From: Gracilaria caudata
Taxonomy: Eukaryota > Rhodophyta > Florideophyceae > Gracilariales > Gracilariaceae
Reading direction: 5' to 3'
Length of the DNA stretch: 38,664 nucleotides
Assembly (NCBI GenBank): GCA_030374735.1
Contig: JASCIV010000145.1
Coordinates: forward strand, 1-38,664
Part shown: positions 27,200 to 37,829 of the stretch, piece by piece
Layout: each line of letters opens with the position of its first letter
How positions within the stretch are numbered: the first letter of the stretch is position 1
Notes under the pieces: generated by a model
Database searches by the model: none
What the model saw: the letters and a program-made list of their open reading frames with translations, nothing else
Told to the model about the DNA's origin: nothing
Made by a program: the position numbers and the translations under genes

Positions 27200-28330
27200 A
27201 TGCGTCGCGCGCACCCGCGTCGAGACCAGTTGAGTGTGCAGAACGCGCGACAGCTGTTCTCCAAGACGACGCGGCTCCAGGCTACGGCTCTCCTGCTGGT
27301 CATCACCTCGGTGATATTACTCGGCGCCAGATTTGTGGCGACAAATCGCGGCACATGTAGTGCCAACCCGCGACAAGCGCACTGCCCGCACCCTGTGGCG
27401 TGCAGAGATCATGCGCATGATATCGAAGTACCGCGTGCGTTGGTGGTGATATCGGCCGGAGCGTCGCGTGCTTCTTCAACTGTTCTGTACAACGCGTTGC
27501 GCATTCTGCTGCGAATACGCGACCCGAACACGGTGGCGGGGTGGTACGTGGATCTGATGCATCTTTACGACTCGTATGCCAAACCGATGGTGAGGAATGG
27601 CTCTGTTGCGAACATGGCTGAGGCGAGCCGCGTGGACGCGTTCAAGGCGTTGGGCAGCGTGCTCATCAAAGTACACACGGTTCGCGACTGGCACGTGTTC
27701 TTGGGCGGCGGCAACATAGAGCCAGCGATGGAAGGGGTGGCTGACGCTGTGTTCGTAACGCATCGCGACGTGAGACAAAGCGTACGCTCAATCCGCGACA
27801 TGGGCTGGGGCGTTCGTGTGTCAGAGGCGCAGCGCGCACACCCGGACTTCTGTCGCAAGAAGCTGTCAGACGAGCCCAAGAAGTACCTTATGGTGGAAGA
27901 TTTTGAGCAAGAAGGCACGTGGGTAAACCTCGCTCGCACGCAGCTACGTTGCCGGGAAGTGATGCTTCAAACGGCGGGCAGTAAGCTGGCGGAGGACCTG
28001 AGGTCGGAGGACATGGCGCGCGCGATGAAAGGCAACCTGACCGCGCTGCTGCGGCAGCTGGGCTCGCATCTGGACTTCGACTATTCCGACGCAATGCTGG
28101 CGATGGCGGCGCGCGAGCTGTCGCTGTTGCGGCCGGTGGCGTGCGACAGCGGCTACGACGCGGAGATGAGTGTCAACCCGCTCACGCACATGCACAAAGC
28201 GCACACTCGCGCCGTCTCCACGTCTGCCGAGGGCCGTGAAGCGCTCGACGCCATCGACCGTCGCGGCGCCGCCGCCATCGAGCGCGACTCGCTGTGCGGC
28301 GCGTGGCTGCGCAGCTTCGCGTACGTGTGA
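27200..28330 (+). CDS. type II membrane sulfotransferase-like P-loop protein
   Basis: Single exon of 376 aa; the frame opens with TTG at 27128 and the first ATG is 27200. A short basic cytosolic tail (1-25) and one signal-anchor helix (about 27-46, LQATALLLVITSVILLGARF) give the type II topology of Golgi enzymes. After a Cys/His/Pro-rich stem, residues 83-100 (VISAGASRASSTVLYNAL) resemble the 5'-phosphosulfate-binding loop of PAPS sulfotransferases. Residues 184-203 (VFVTHRDVRQSVRSIRDMGW) resemble the 3'-phosphate motif with its conserved Arg and Ser. KVHTVRDW (157-164) lies between them. Red algae make heavily sulfated galactans in the Golgi and cell wall, so a carbohydrate sulfotransferase role is plausible. 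The P-loop is a variant (Ala-Ser for the usual Arg/Lys-Ser-Gly), so the donor and activity are inferred. The coding sequence is GC-rich towards its end. Confidence 0.6.
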   Translation: MRRAHPRRDQLSVQNARQLFSKTTRLQATALLLVITSVILLGARFVATNRGTCSANPRQAHCPHPVACRDHAHDIEVPRALVVISAGASRASSTVLYNALRILLRIRDPNTVAGWYVDLMHLYDSYAKPMVRNGSVANMAEASRVDAFKALGSVLIKVHTVRDWHVFLGGGNIEPAMEGVADAVFVTHRDVRQSVRSIRDMGWGVRVSEAQRAHPDFCRKKLSDEPKKYLMVEDFEQEGTWVNLARTQLRCREVMLQTAGSKLAEDLRSEDMARAMKGNLTALLRQLGSHLDFDYSDAMLAMAARELSLLRPVACDSGYDAEMSVNPLTHMHKAHTRAVSTSAEGREALDAIDRRGAAAIERDSLCGAWLRSFAYV

Positions 28331-28767
28331 CGCGTGTTCGCTGCTGCCACGTGTGCTTGCGGTGGAGCGGTGCGAGCATCGCTCGTCAGCGCCTGACGTG
28401 CCCACGCAGCGCGAGGCGGCACGAGCACCGCAGTGCACTGCGGCCCCGCGCTTTCCGCCGTTCGCGCGCTGTGCTCTCGAGACGCGCACGGCAGCCCGTT
28501 ACGCCGCCCACCTTACAACCATCGGCGCCTTCGCACCCTCCCCTCACTTTTCTTCAGCCAGCCCTTGTCTCTCTCTTCTCCATTCTGTCCCCACCGTTCG
28601 CCCCTACTCCCCTTCGTTCGGCTCCCCTTCCCCTCACTTGGCGCTTGGCGCCTGCCTTCTTGCACCCTCGCGCCACGCGCCTCGCGCCCCGATCGCTCTC
28701 GCCACTCGGCTCGCATTTCTCTGTGCTCATTGTTCCCAGCCGAGCTCTGCACATGCTTCTGTCGTAG
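28331..28767. promoter_or_regulatory. pyrimidine-rich leader/promoter of the DUF2009 gene
   Basis: A 437-bp spacer. Its right half (about 28520-28680) is strongly C/T-rich on the plus strand (tcccctcacttttcttc, cttcccctcacttggcg). The open frames that cross it have low-complexity content and are not called. Composition resembles the leader of the USP gene at 12870-13170. Confidence 0.45.
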
Positions 28768-30630
28768 ATGATGGGCGCTGACAGTAGACGACATCGTACC
28801 GGCGAGTTAGCCGCTGTGCTCGATGAATCGCTCGGTGATGCTGACACCCCCAACGGCAATAACCCCGCGCACCAGCTTGACGATGCCGAAATCGAAACAC
28901 TTGCGCAGCAACAGGAGCAATCGCGTCGCGCCTTTGACGCCGTCCTCGAGAAAAGTTCGCAGCAATGGCGAGCCGAAACCGATCCCAAGGTGCTTGCCAA
29001 TGCGCTTATAACCATTCTCGATCAAATAAGAGGCCCAGCTCTCACGCGCGTCGGTCCTGACACTCATTCCAATCAGTCCTCTCAGCCGCAGCGCGATGCG
29101 CAACGCGCTGCAGAAACTGAAGATGACGATCACGATATGAACATAGACCAATACGATGACGCTAGCGACGCGCCTTTGGAACAACGTCAAAATGGTCATG
29201 CTGCCCGCGATGAGCGTCTCACCTCCTCCATTGCCATCAGAGCGAAGTACATCCCGTTACGCTTGTCGCAAGCAGAACGCAAGATCTTGCGTTTGGTTGA
29301 AGCCGCGCTTAAGGTCAGTGAGTATACAGATGTTGTTGATGTTTTGGCCACATCGCGAATGAAGACCAGGCAGAGAATACACGCACAGATTAGAGACTTG
29401 TGCTCCATCCTTACTGGGTTGGCAGTTGCTATGGACTACAACAAGGGTCAGAAGCTTGTGAAGGATCGTGACTTCGCTGACAACCAAGCTTTCTTTCAAA
29501 CCGCATTTGAGATTGCCCGCCGTCACAAGGTGGCCAACCCCGAAAAGAGCCGTGATACTTATGGGAAGCTTATCCACATGTTGCAAGACTCCGTGAACGA
29601 CGAAATCGTGCGCCTTCTTGAGTTCTCGTGCGTCAAGCCTCTCGTGACAGTGGCTTCCTACTTGGAGGAACGTGGTGGTCTTGAACTTTTGGATGACCCT
29701 CTGATTGAAAAGGCAACTGCCGAAATTATCCCTGACGGAAAGACTAGACGCACCGTACAACGTGAGATTCAGGCCAAGGAACATGCCGTTTCTATTCTTG
29801 CGAAGCGATACAGGAATGGTCGCATTCTCGATGAAGATGAAGTACGTCGTTGCCTGTATTCCATTGGCGACAACAATGCCTACCTGCGAGCAGCTCGAGA
29901 CCCTTGCGATACGATGATCAAATACCTTCACTCCTACTTCAAGCCTGAGCGACCCGCTGACAAACGTGATAGTATCGCCATCACGGAAGGTGTGGCAGGG
30001 GCCCGCTTAACTCACGACCACGTTAGACAATTCCGATACGTCTTCCAGAGCTTGGCCTTGTGGCGGGAAATTTGCCATGAAATGTACAGACTATGGTATC
30101 TCAGTGAAAAGGACTTGCTCGATTCCAAGAATCCCTATCACTTGCGAAACACCGGTCAGGGTCTCAACAGAGTCCAAGCAGCTCCTAGTGTTTCACGGGC
30201 CATGTATGACATTCTAAATACTGTGCAAAGACGGGTCGGAAGATGGGTGGGCTCTTCGGTTGTGCATCTGGGAGACTACAACGTTCCAAACGCTCTAACT
30301 TTCATCGACAAGTATGCACAGGTTCAAAGAATTTTGGGGCCTTTGACAACGTGTATCCGCCGCATCGGCGAGATCGCCGCCGATGACAAGAGCATTCAAA
30401 AGTATATCAACGAAACATTTGGAGGAGTGGAGCCCGCCCGGAAGCTTATCTTGAAGGACTTCTTTAGACACGCGTTTGACGGTAGTGGTGCAAGTGACTG
30501 GTTTAGTGCTGGTTCATGCATCGACGGAAGACTAACTAGTGCTTGGAATTGGTGCAGCGATATCGAGAAGAAGATATACTGGCCTTTGTTTTTGCTCACG
30601 GGGTTCACCGGGTTTGATGGTGACTTTTGA
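28768..30630 (+). CDS. DUF2009 (UPF0652) family protein
   Basis: Single exon of 620 aa beginning at tandem ATGs (28768 and 28771) and ending TGA. The first 160 residues are acidic and polar (HQLDDAEIETLAQQQEQ, EDDDHDMNIDQYDD). The DUF2009 domain follows: YIPLRLSQAERKILRLVEAA, LKVSEYTDVVDVL, a helical region, the hallmark NPEKSRDTYGKLIHMLQDS, then RRCLYSIGDNNAYLRAARDPCD and VFQSLALWREICHEMYRLW. The end is WSDIEKKIYWPLFLL-like followed by TGFTGFDGDF. The family is widespread in fungi, plants, algae and some animals, with no firm molecular function known to me. Length is near that of fungal and plant members. It follows the sulfotransferase-like gene on the same strand and converges with CGI121/TPRKB across 121 bp. 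Confidence 0.9.
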   Translation: MMGADSRRHRTGELAAVLDESLGDADTPNGNNPAHQLDDAEIETLAQQQEQSRRAFDAVLEKSSQQWRAETDPKVLANALITILDQIRGPALTRVGPDTHSNQSSQPQRDAQRAAETEDDDHDMNIDQYDDASDAPLEQRQNGHAARDERLTSSIAIRAKYIPLRLSQAERKILRLVEAALKVSEYTDVVDVLATSRMKTRQRIHAQIRDLCSILTGLAVAMDYNKGQKLVKDRDFADNQAFFQTAFEIARRHKVANPEKSRDTYGKLIHMLQDSVNDEIVRLLEFSCVKPLVTVASYLEERGGLELLDDPLIEKATAEIIPDGKTRRTVQREIQAKEHAVSILAKRYRNGRILDEDEVRRCLYSIGDNNAYLRAARDPCDTMIKYLHSYFKPERPADKRDSIAITEGVAGARLTHDHVRQFRYVFQSLALWREICHEMYRLWYLSEKDLLDSKNPYHLRNTGQGLNRVQAAPSVSRAMYDILNTVQRRVGRWVGSSVVHLGDYNVPNALTFIDKYAQVQRILGPLTTCIRRIGEIAADDKSIQKYINETFGGVEPARKLILKDFFRHAFDGSGASDWFSAGSCIDGRLTSAWNWCSDIEKKIYWPLFLLTGFTGFDGDF

Positions 30631-30751
30631 GGGAGCATTTCCGTCCCCGCGGTGATGTATAAACTATGACCAACTATTATCAGTCATCTACAAGTGTTCG
30701 ATCTCGAATTCCCGCCGCCTCGAGGATTGGGTCCGAGAAGCATATTGAAAA

Positions 30752-31501
30752 CTATTTCACGTCTCTGCAGGCCATTCTGGTGACAACTGAGTCAACTAGC
30801 GTTCCACACTCTAACTCCTTTTCTGAAATGCCATAAACCTTTTTCACTGCGATGTCGTCGACGACATGCTTCAAGCAATTTTCGGTTGCTGGCTTCTCTT
30901 CAGCCTTGATATAGTAGCGGATCTTTTCTAATACGGTATTCTGAGGATTCGGAACAACAACCAGAAAATCAGATGTGTCATCCTTGATACCGAAAGTTTT
31001 GAGAGCTTTGCTAATGTTTCTGCTTCCAGACAGATTATATATTATTTCAGTGAATAAGTTTCGCGTGCTCATAGAAGATGCTTGCTCTTTTTGAGACACA
31101 GGAAACGTTTTAGGAAGAAAGATTAGGAAGAACATGCTGGTTAGAATAAATGGATCACAAACCCCTTTGTTGGTTCCATCACAGACTTACCATCCTGAAC
31201 GGCTTTAGAAACAGCTATAAGAACAGGAAACAAATCTGGAATCTGCGTGGTTCCAATTAAGCATCAAGAGGAGCAACCGTTGTGTTTTGCGAGACGCCAC
31301 AGTGGAGAGGTAGTCAGTTCTATTTTGTGAGGTTCAACCGATTTGATACTGGGTGGGTAAACGTACCAATCGAGCTTGAAGAAAGGCAGCAGGTATCTCA
31401 CCGGCCAGGATGAGAGGCAGAATATCCTTTGCGTTGTTTACATTTCGAAAGAGCAGGATTTCCGTTGAAGTGTCGTTCCCAGAGTGGAGCTCGTAGCGCA
31501 T
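30752..31501 (-). CDS. CGI121: KEOPS/EKC complex subunit CGI121 (TPRKB), 3 exons
   Basis: Exons 31367-31501, 31191-31242 and 30752-31086 join in frame to 173 aa plus TAG, close to the 175 aa of human TPRKB. Introns are 124 bp (GTACGT...CACGCAG) and 104 bp (GTAAGT...CAAAAAG). Exon 1 encodes the opening beta-strand and STEILLFRNVNNAKDILPLI. Exon 2 encodes IPDLFPVLIAVSKAVQD. Exon 3 encodes MSTRNLFTEIIYNLSGSRNI, SKALKTFGIKDDTSDFLVVV, VYGISEKELECGTLVDSVVTRMA and CRDVK, the classic CGI121 series. Exon 3 is open 5' of its acceptor and could be mistaken for a complete small gene. CGI121 binds tRNA and the Bud32/PRPK kinase in the complex that makes N6-threonylcarbamoyl-adenosine at tRNA position 37. 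Confidence 0.92.
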
Positions 31502-32689
31502 GGCGGCAAGAAAATTGCCCTATACTGCTTCCCAGCTGCTTTTCGATCTTGAGAATCTGAAGTTTCTCTTGAGAAAAGTCTTGGGGGGGGCTTTGTTTTA
31601 CGAACGTAGCGCTTATGGCGTCTTGAATCGAACAGCAGGTGATTGAGATGTTGCCCCGAAATCGCAATAGTTTCGCCTTGCAAATTTGCTACTTCCTGCT
31701 TTTTGTACAGATTGCCCCCTAGTCGGGGCCCGAGCCTCGAGCCGACGGCCCCGCCTCAATGATTTCCGCACATGATTCGGTTCTTACATAGCCGCCGTAC
31801 CTTCATCCTCGAACAGAATACGTTTCTTTCGTTCGAACAAGCCTTTTCGTTTTAGTACGCCTGCAGTTCTCAGCCCGACATTTCGAAATCGGTGTGAAGT
31901 TAGGCAAGGATGAAATATCCTTCGCAGTTCTCTGTCGGACTCAGTGCTGCACTGCTTCAGTATTTGCGTGCACCTTAACTGTAGCTGAATGACCACGGGA
32001 TTGATCCTCATGTTGTTCCTTCTCGTTTCGTATATCTAACCTGATCATGTGGGCCCTGACCCTGAGGGTCAAGCCACACTCCAAATAATCTCACAGCCCT
32101 CAAGCCGGAACCAAACTATCAAAGAACAGAGTACCTTTCGTCCATTTTTCACATACTGTACCTGCAATTTTGTCGAAACCACCATATCATCGATGCTCCC
32201 TAAGCATTCTCTTCTCACGCTCTCGTGGGGGTGGATACAACCATATCGGGGATTACTATTTCGTTTAAGAAACGCAATAAATGCATTTCTTGATACCTGG
32301 CGTCATCGACCAGCTGCAACTTGATCCAAATCCCAACTCTCACCTATAACACAAGCTTGGCCCATTCCATGCCGGATTTTTCCGTATATCTGTCGAAGTT
32401 TCTCTGAAGCAGGTGATCCGTGGTTTAGATCGCGGAAGAATTACCGCTTATCCTCCTCCACCAAGTTTGTCAGTGACAGATTCACTTGTCCGTTGATAAT
32501 TATTATCTAGGACAGAAAGATGTGGAGTACTACTATGTTAATGCACCGCAACAATGCCAAGGCTCAAAATACGGGCCTACTTGAGCGGCCCGACTTTAAC
32601 AGAACGATTTAATATATCTAGCTTGATTATCTCAAGCAGAATGAGGTCTTCATCTATATACATCAGTATAGAGTTGTCTTCTCAGTCCA
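31502..32689. other. 1.2-kb intergenic region
   Basis: It lies upstream of CGI121 (-) and downstream of the SDR gene (-). Only short frames without recognisable content occur. A GC-rich self-complementary patch at 31714-31753 holds CGGGGCC (31724-31730) and GGCCCCG (31747-31753). No tRNA or snRNA was identified. Confidence 0.45.
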
Positions 32690-33670
32690 TTACGCTAATG
32701 ACTTGTTTTGGTTTTCAGATATTTCGCAAGTTCGTATTTGCTCTCTTAGTTGTTCCGGGGTGAGGGCGTTCCCCTCCGTATTAACGAAACACATGTCCAG
32801 ATCTTTTGTATCGTCCCACAAGGTGGAAATTACTGCAATCTCAGCTGTGGTAGATCTGCTGACTTCCCCGTCAACACAATCTCCCATTTTGAACAGTAGT
32901 TTCGGTTTATTCGGGTTCGGCTCCGCCCTCAAAGCACCAACGTTGGTGTGCGGGCCACCTACAAGTCGGCCAGGGCGTAGGATTGCGTAGGCGCATGAGA
33001 GGCGTTTTGCCGCCTCAACCACATGCGATTCACCTTTTCGCTTAGCGTCGAGTACACCAAAAGCGTTCAAAATGAAATATGGAAAGGAAGACTTCCGAGC
33101 AACTCCAATCGATGAGACATAGACAATACGGCGAATGCTATGCTTATCGAGCGCCTCTAACCAGCGTGAGACAGCTACATCATCAATTGCAGCGGGGGTA
33201 TTCCCATTTCGCCAACTCTTTGAGGGGAATGCTGTTGTTCCCACACAGACAATCATATACGAAATGTTGCGAAATGCATTTCGCAAGTTGTCCAGTTCTT
33301 CTGAGGATGGAAGCCTCGTAATTTGAAGTGCGGAGTCATGTGATGGTAAACACTTATTCGCCTTCAGCGGGTCTCGCACAAACGCGTTCACGGTAGTTAC
33401 AGAAGACGAGGCGCTTCGAGTGCTTTCTAGTAGGCGTTCAACTATAACTCTCCCCAATCCTCCGGTCGCGCCCAGCACTCCAGCTTGCGAAGCTTGGAAA
33501 GGTCTACGCCGCGTGACACGCGAACATTGTCTGACGCGATTCGTTGGAAGTGGGTTAGCAACTATGAAACACGACCTCGACATCTCGGATTCCCCCGTGC
33601 CAGGATGGCGCTGCAAGCCGCGTGACGAAATCAGTGCGTGCATGGCGTTCATGACTTTCCATGCAATCAT
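32690..33670 (-). CDS. NAD(P)-binding atypical SDR / NmrA-like protein
   Basis: Single exon of 326 aa; the first codon of the open frame (33682) is GTG and the first ATG is 33668-33670. About 60 basic, Ser/Thr-rich residues look like an organelle presequence. The Rossmann core begins AGVLGATGGLGRVIVERLL (about 63-81), the GxxGxxG motif of atypical short-chain dehydrogenases. Further family features are NAFVRDP after the second strand, SYMIVCVGTTAFPS, IRRIVYVSSIGV (sixth strand with SS), and AYAILRPGRLVGGP. This pattern is shared by plastid and cytosolic NAD(P)H-binding epimerase-like proteins (PF13460 type). The catalytic Tyr-x3-Lys is not evident, so it may bind the nucleotide without classical dehydrogenase activity. 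Substrate is unknown. Confidence 0.85.
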   Translation of the reverse strand: MIAWKVMNAMHALISSRGLQRHPGTGESEMSRSCFIVANPLPTNRVRQCSRVTRRRPFQASQAGVLGATGGLGRVIVERLLESTRSASSSVTTVNAFVRDPLKANKCLPSHDSALQITRLPSSEELDNLRNAFRNISYMIVCVGTTAFPSKSWRNGNTPAAIDDVAVSRWLEALDKHSIRRIVYVSSIGVARKSSFPYFILNAFGVLDAKRKGESHVVEAAKRLSCAYAILRPGRLVGGPHTNVGALRAEPNPNKPKLLFKMGDCVDGEVSRSTTAEIAVISTLWDDTKDLDMCFVNTEGNALTPEQLREQIRTCEISENQNKSLA

Positions 33671-33771
33671 TGCATGATGCACCCAAAGTTCATCGTCTAG
33701 TTAGCCAGCGTTGTCGTTGCAGACAAAAATTGAATCGATTTTCGAAGTAGATTAATTTGCGCAGTGGTCTT

Positions 33772-33860
33772 TGTCAAACAGCATTACAGTGGTGAAACAG
33801 TACTTGAGCCGCCGACGTAGTGAGAACGAAGAAAAGTTTATTCAGTGCTCTCCTTCCATA
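33772..33860 (+). repeat. 5' LTR (shortened)
   Basis: Begins TGTCAAACAGCATTACAG and ends CTTCCATA directly before the primer site. It lacks 47 bp present in the 3' LTR. In the 3' copy that segment lies between two CAAACAGCA repeats, so loss by recombination or slippage between them is likely. Shared core: GTGGTGAAACAGTACTTGAG and onward. Confidence 0.85.
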
Positions 33861-33871
33861 GGTTATGGGCC
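33861..33871 (+). other. primer binding site complementary to the tRNA(iMet) anticodon stem-loop
   Basis: GGTTATGGGCC directly follows the LTR and is the reverse complement of GGCCCATAACC in the anticodon stem-loop of eukaryotic initiator tRNA. Drosophila copia uses the same internal site with a cleaved half-tRNA as primer, not the tRNA 3' end. Confidence 0.75.
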
Positions 33872-34074
33872 TCACGCTACAACTTCGCCCGACGAACTCG
33901 TTCCTCATCTACCACCTCTGAATAACCCTTTCTCTTGTTTCCCAAGCACGCCCCCCACCACGGCCAACCGCGATCCCGTACTGCCCGACGAGACCGTCGC
34001 AACTTCTTTAAACTTACCAACAAATTACATTGCAACGCTTGCATCAATTCAACGAACACTTATACACCAACCAA

Positions 34075-34959
34075 CATGACAGGACATCACTCAACCCCCA
34101 CCACGCACAGCGACAATCAATAACTCCCTTTGACCAGCCAACGTACGCACCTTATCAATCTCTCACGACAACCGATAACGACAAAAACTACAAAATCTCC
34201 CAACTCAACCCTCAAAATTATGTACAATGATACTCCTTTTCTGAGGTTACGCCGCAACTATTAAGACCATCCCCAACCTCGAACAAAACCCTTCTCTCCC
34301 CACCGAATAACAAGCCCTCGAACTATATTATGACAAAAAGAACAAGCTTCTTGCGGTTATACTGTCTAGCGTTCCCGATGATATTATTTATCTCATCCTC
34401 GTACCCCAAAATCGCCTCTACGCATGCTCTTGTCCAGAAGATCATTGCCGACAACAATCAGTTCACGCAAAACGATCATCCATTTCTAAAGACCGAAGCA
34501 GAGAGCATCAGCACTGAGCCCACCGACACCATCTTTGACCACCTGCAGAAACACCTCAACGTCCGAAAACAGATGATAGCAGCCAAATATTCTCGCATTG
34601 AGGATGAGAAAACCACGGTTGACTTCATTATATCTGGTCTCCGACGCAATTCTTTCTACGACACTGTTCTAGGAAACATCCTAGGCAACAAACCGACTAC
34701 GATCAAAGATTTCACTCGTCGGCACAAGGACATAAGTACACTTTACACCCCCACACCCGGTTCAGCATCCTCCACCAACGTACCGACCACAACATTCACC
34801 GGGGACTACGTAAACTCGCTCACGTCAATTCACCCGCCCCTACAATCGTCCCTATTGCCGCGGTCGCGGCGCATACCGTGCTATACCTCAAAATCAACTT
34901 TGCCGATTCTATACCTCCCTCGGCATCCCATGCTGACACACAGACAACAAATGCTGTGA
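34075..34959 (+). pseudogene. copia gag, frameshifted
   Basis: An ATG at 34075 opens a frame that stops after 15 codons. Gag-like sequence continues in other frames: YDKKNKLLAVILSSVPDDII around 34328-34390, then DTIFDHLQKHLNVRKQMIAA and IISGLRRNSFYDTVLGNILG in the frame running to 34959. The helical pattern fits the UBN2-type gag of copia elements. At least two frame changes are needed, so it cannot make intact gag. No CCHC zinc knuckle was found. Confidence 0.7.
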
Positions 34960-34993
34960 TCACCGAAACCCCAAAAATCAGGTTAGGGCTCCT

Positions 34994-37829
34994 ATGGCCA
35001 ATCTAGCACACATTCCATATGCATATGCCCCCTATCCGTACCCATACCATCCACCGATCCCTCTACCCTATACCGAGGCTCCCCAACCTCGAGCAGTTCC
35101 TCCACCTCCTCCTCCACCCCAAACGGAAACAATGTCTGAAGCCGGTACCGAAACTACGGGTACGTACATTCCTGACAGCGGTGCCCATCCCTCACATATC
35201 TCTCACCCCACTCCACTCATGAACCCAATCCACTCACAAACACTAACCCGCACCGCCAACAATGCGCAGACACCGTGCACCCACCATGGAATCATCCGCA
35301 TCCTCCCCAGGAAGAGTAACAGACCCATAGTTACCAAAGCTGTTGTCAACCCGGCAATCAAACATAATCTCATATTCTTCCATGATCTAGCAAGTCGTTA
35401 CGGACTAGTTCTCTTCACACCACAAAACAGTTACGTCCTCAACACTATGACTAACCCTTCGGCTGTTATCACCAAAGCCAGATGCCGTCACAATCAGTAT
35501 CAATTCAGAGGCTCCCTCGAGAACATCACCAAAGCGCGCACCGCACGCACCATACCGCAGAATTCCCGTCGACATGCACGTAAACCTAATGTTCACCAAC
35601 ACACCTCCAACCCCAAGTCCAAATCCCACCAACGTTCACTACCAAGTATCCGCCCCCCACCACCCCCACTGCCGATTTTCAAACCCAGGCAACCCTCCCA
35701 CACCTTACGCGCCCTCCCATCACTAAGCAACGCAATCCACCGACGCATATCCAACATCAGCGTAAAAATGCAGGACTGGCACTTGCGTCTCAATCATGCC
35801 AGTCCACACAAGTTATCTCTCACTGCCGCCCAACGCCTCATCCCACGCATGCCCACCACAATGCCAGCTGACACCAAGCTCACCTGCACAGCCTGCCAAC
35901 ATGCCCAGCAGCAACCAGCACCACACAAACGCACGCAACATAACTATCCTCCCGGCGCGTACGTCAGCTCCGACACATGTGGTCCTGTAAAACCCACATG
36001 CATACACGGCAACAATCATATACTACTCGTCATCTGTGCATCCATCTGATTCGCTATAGCACATTTCATACGAGATCGAAAAGACATCCCCCCACATATA
36101 GATCAAACACTACTACATATTCGAACTCGAATGCAACATCCGCTTCACACATTCAGGAGCGACAACGCCAAGGAATACACATCGGCTCGCAAGCAAAAGA
36201 TATGTCAAACACATGGTGTGCAAGACAAACTACATCAGCCGCAAGAAAACTCCGTCGCGGAGCGTTTCAACAAAACCATTATGACAGCAGTTAGAGCCAC
36301 GCTGCATACAGCTCAACTCGACGATTGTTACTGGGAGGACGCAGCCCGCGATGCCGTGTTTAAATACAATCTATTACATCATAATGCCATAGGTACTTCT
36401 CCCTATCAACTCTGGCACGGACAGACACCAAACCTACAACGCATTTACATATTTGGACAACTAGGCACGATCCCGGTGTTCGCTCCCAAGAGCAAACTCG
36501 AATCACGAGCAGATCCAGCCCGATACATGTATGCCACCTCGCTCACGCACGTAGTTATTCTCAACCTACGAACCAACGCATATCAACAAATGCGAGCCAC
36601 CGACTTTTGTCCCTATCACAAGCACAGTGATCCAGTCACCACAACCGCCACAGCATTCTTAGTCAGGGCCTCAACACACCAATACCCACCAAAGCAAATA
36701 GAAATACACAACCCTTCCCCTGCACACCTACAACAAGCACGACTCTATCCCGACGCATCGCAATGGCAAACTGCTCACGATACGGAATTACGCAATATCG
36801 ATGCACACGGATGCATTCAATGGCAGCTGCCCGATTTCAAACCGCCCCCTCAGAGTGTCATCCCTCTAATGATGCTCTACCGCTACAAGAGAGATTCCAA
36901 TGGCAACATAGCACAGCGTAAAGCACGCTGCGATCTCAGTGGCGATCTAATGCAACCCGGACTGCATTATGACCCTCAACATATCACCACCTATACCACC
37001 GACCGATCCACACAACGCACGCTACTGGCATTGCATGCCACGCATCAGTATCCAGTTGAACACTTCGACATTACTTCAGCTTATCTTCATGAAACATATC
37101 AACACACCAAACCCGTATATGTGACGCAAATGCCGCAATTCGACGGAAAGTACACGCATCCAGGGCGCTATGGACTACTGAAAGGCAATCTGTATGGCTC
37201 CCCTCCCGCAGCCTACTACTACAATCACGGCCTCAAACAATTTCTTTCCAAGCACGGATTCTTCCCAACCGAAGCCGACCCATGTTTATATGTCAAACAA
37301 CACGATCACGACTTTATCCTAGTAAGCACCACCATAGATGACTTCTTGGTACTAACAAGCGAACAACATCTCATCGACGAACTTTACCAATCGATGCTCA
37401 CCAAATATCGCATCAAGAGACTCGGACGACCCACCCGATTTTTCAACTGGTCCATCCAATATTTCCCAGATGGCAGCGTCCACATATCTCAACCCGACGT
37501 CATAGCATCCATCCTCGAACAAACCGGTCTCACCCACTGCAATCCCAACAGCACCCCCTACGCCAACCTCAAAACTCCAGACCAGCAGCCTGCATCTCCT
37601 CCGCTCTCCCCGTCAGATGCCACGCTGTACCACCAGATACTCAGTGAATTCCGGTACATCACCGACAGCACTCGTCCAGACATCATGTATGCCACCAACA
37701 CCCTCGCTCAACACATGAGATCGCCACAACGGCACCACTGGCAAGCCCTCAAGTCCCTCCTTCGATACCTTAAGGGGACAATTTACTTCGGTCTTCTCTA
37801 CAAACCCGCCAAATTGCCCACCCCCCCCC
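34994..37829 (+). pseudogene. copia pol: protease, integrase, reverse transcriptase
   Basis: One reading frame interrupted by a single TGA at 36047-36049. Before the stop: a Pro-rich start, the aspartic protease motif PDSGAHPSH (about 35170-35198), the integrase zinc finger (WHLRLNHASPHKL...CTACQHA), and the first DDE Asp in SSDTCGP. After the stop: the second Asp in FRSDNAKEY, the Glu in ENSVAERFNKT, and a degenerate region. RT then appears as HFDITSAYLHETY, LKGNLYGSPPAAYYYNHGLK and TEADPCLYVKQHDHDF. The catalytic box reads TIDDF, where most copia elements have YVDD. RT continues to DSTRPDIMYATNTLAQHM and LKSLLRYLKGT. The frame is lost at the nine-C run 37821-37829. Confidence 0.9.

Noticed and set aside
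30752..31135. CGI121 as a complete single-exon gene starting MFFLIFLPK
   Set aside because: The first part of that frame is intron sequence. Splicing at CAAAAAG (31087) joins two upstream exons that encode the missing conserved N-terminal half.
31714..31753. GC-rich self-complementary patch considered as a tRNA
   Set aside because: There are no A/B box sequences and the arms do not fit a cloverleaf in either orientation.
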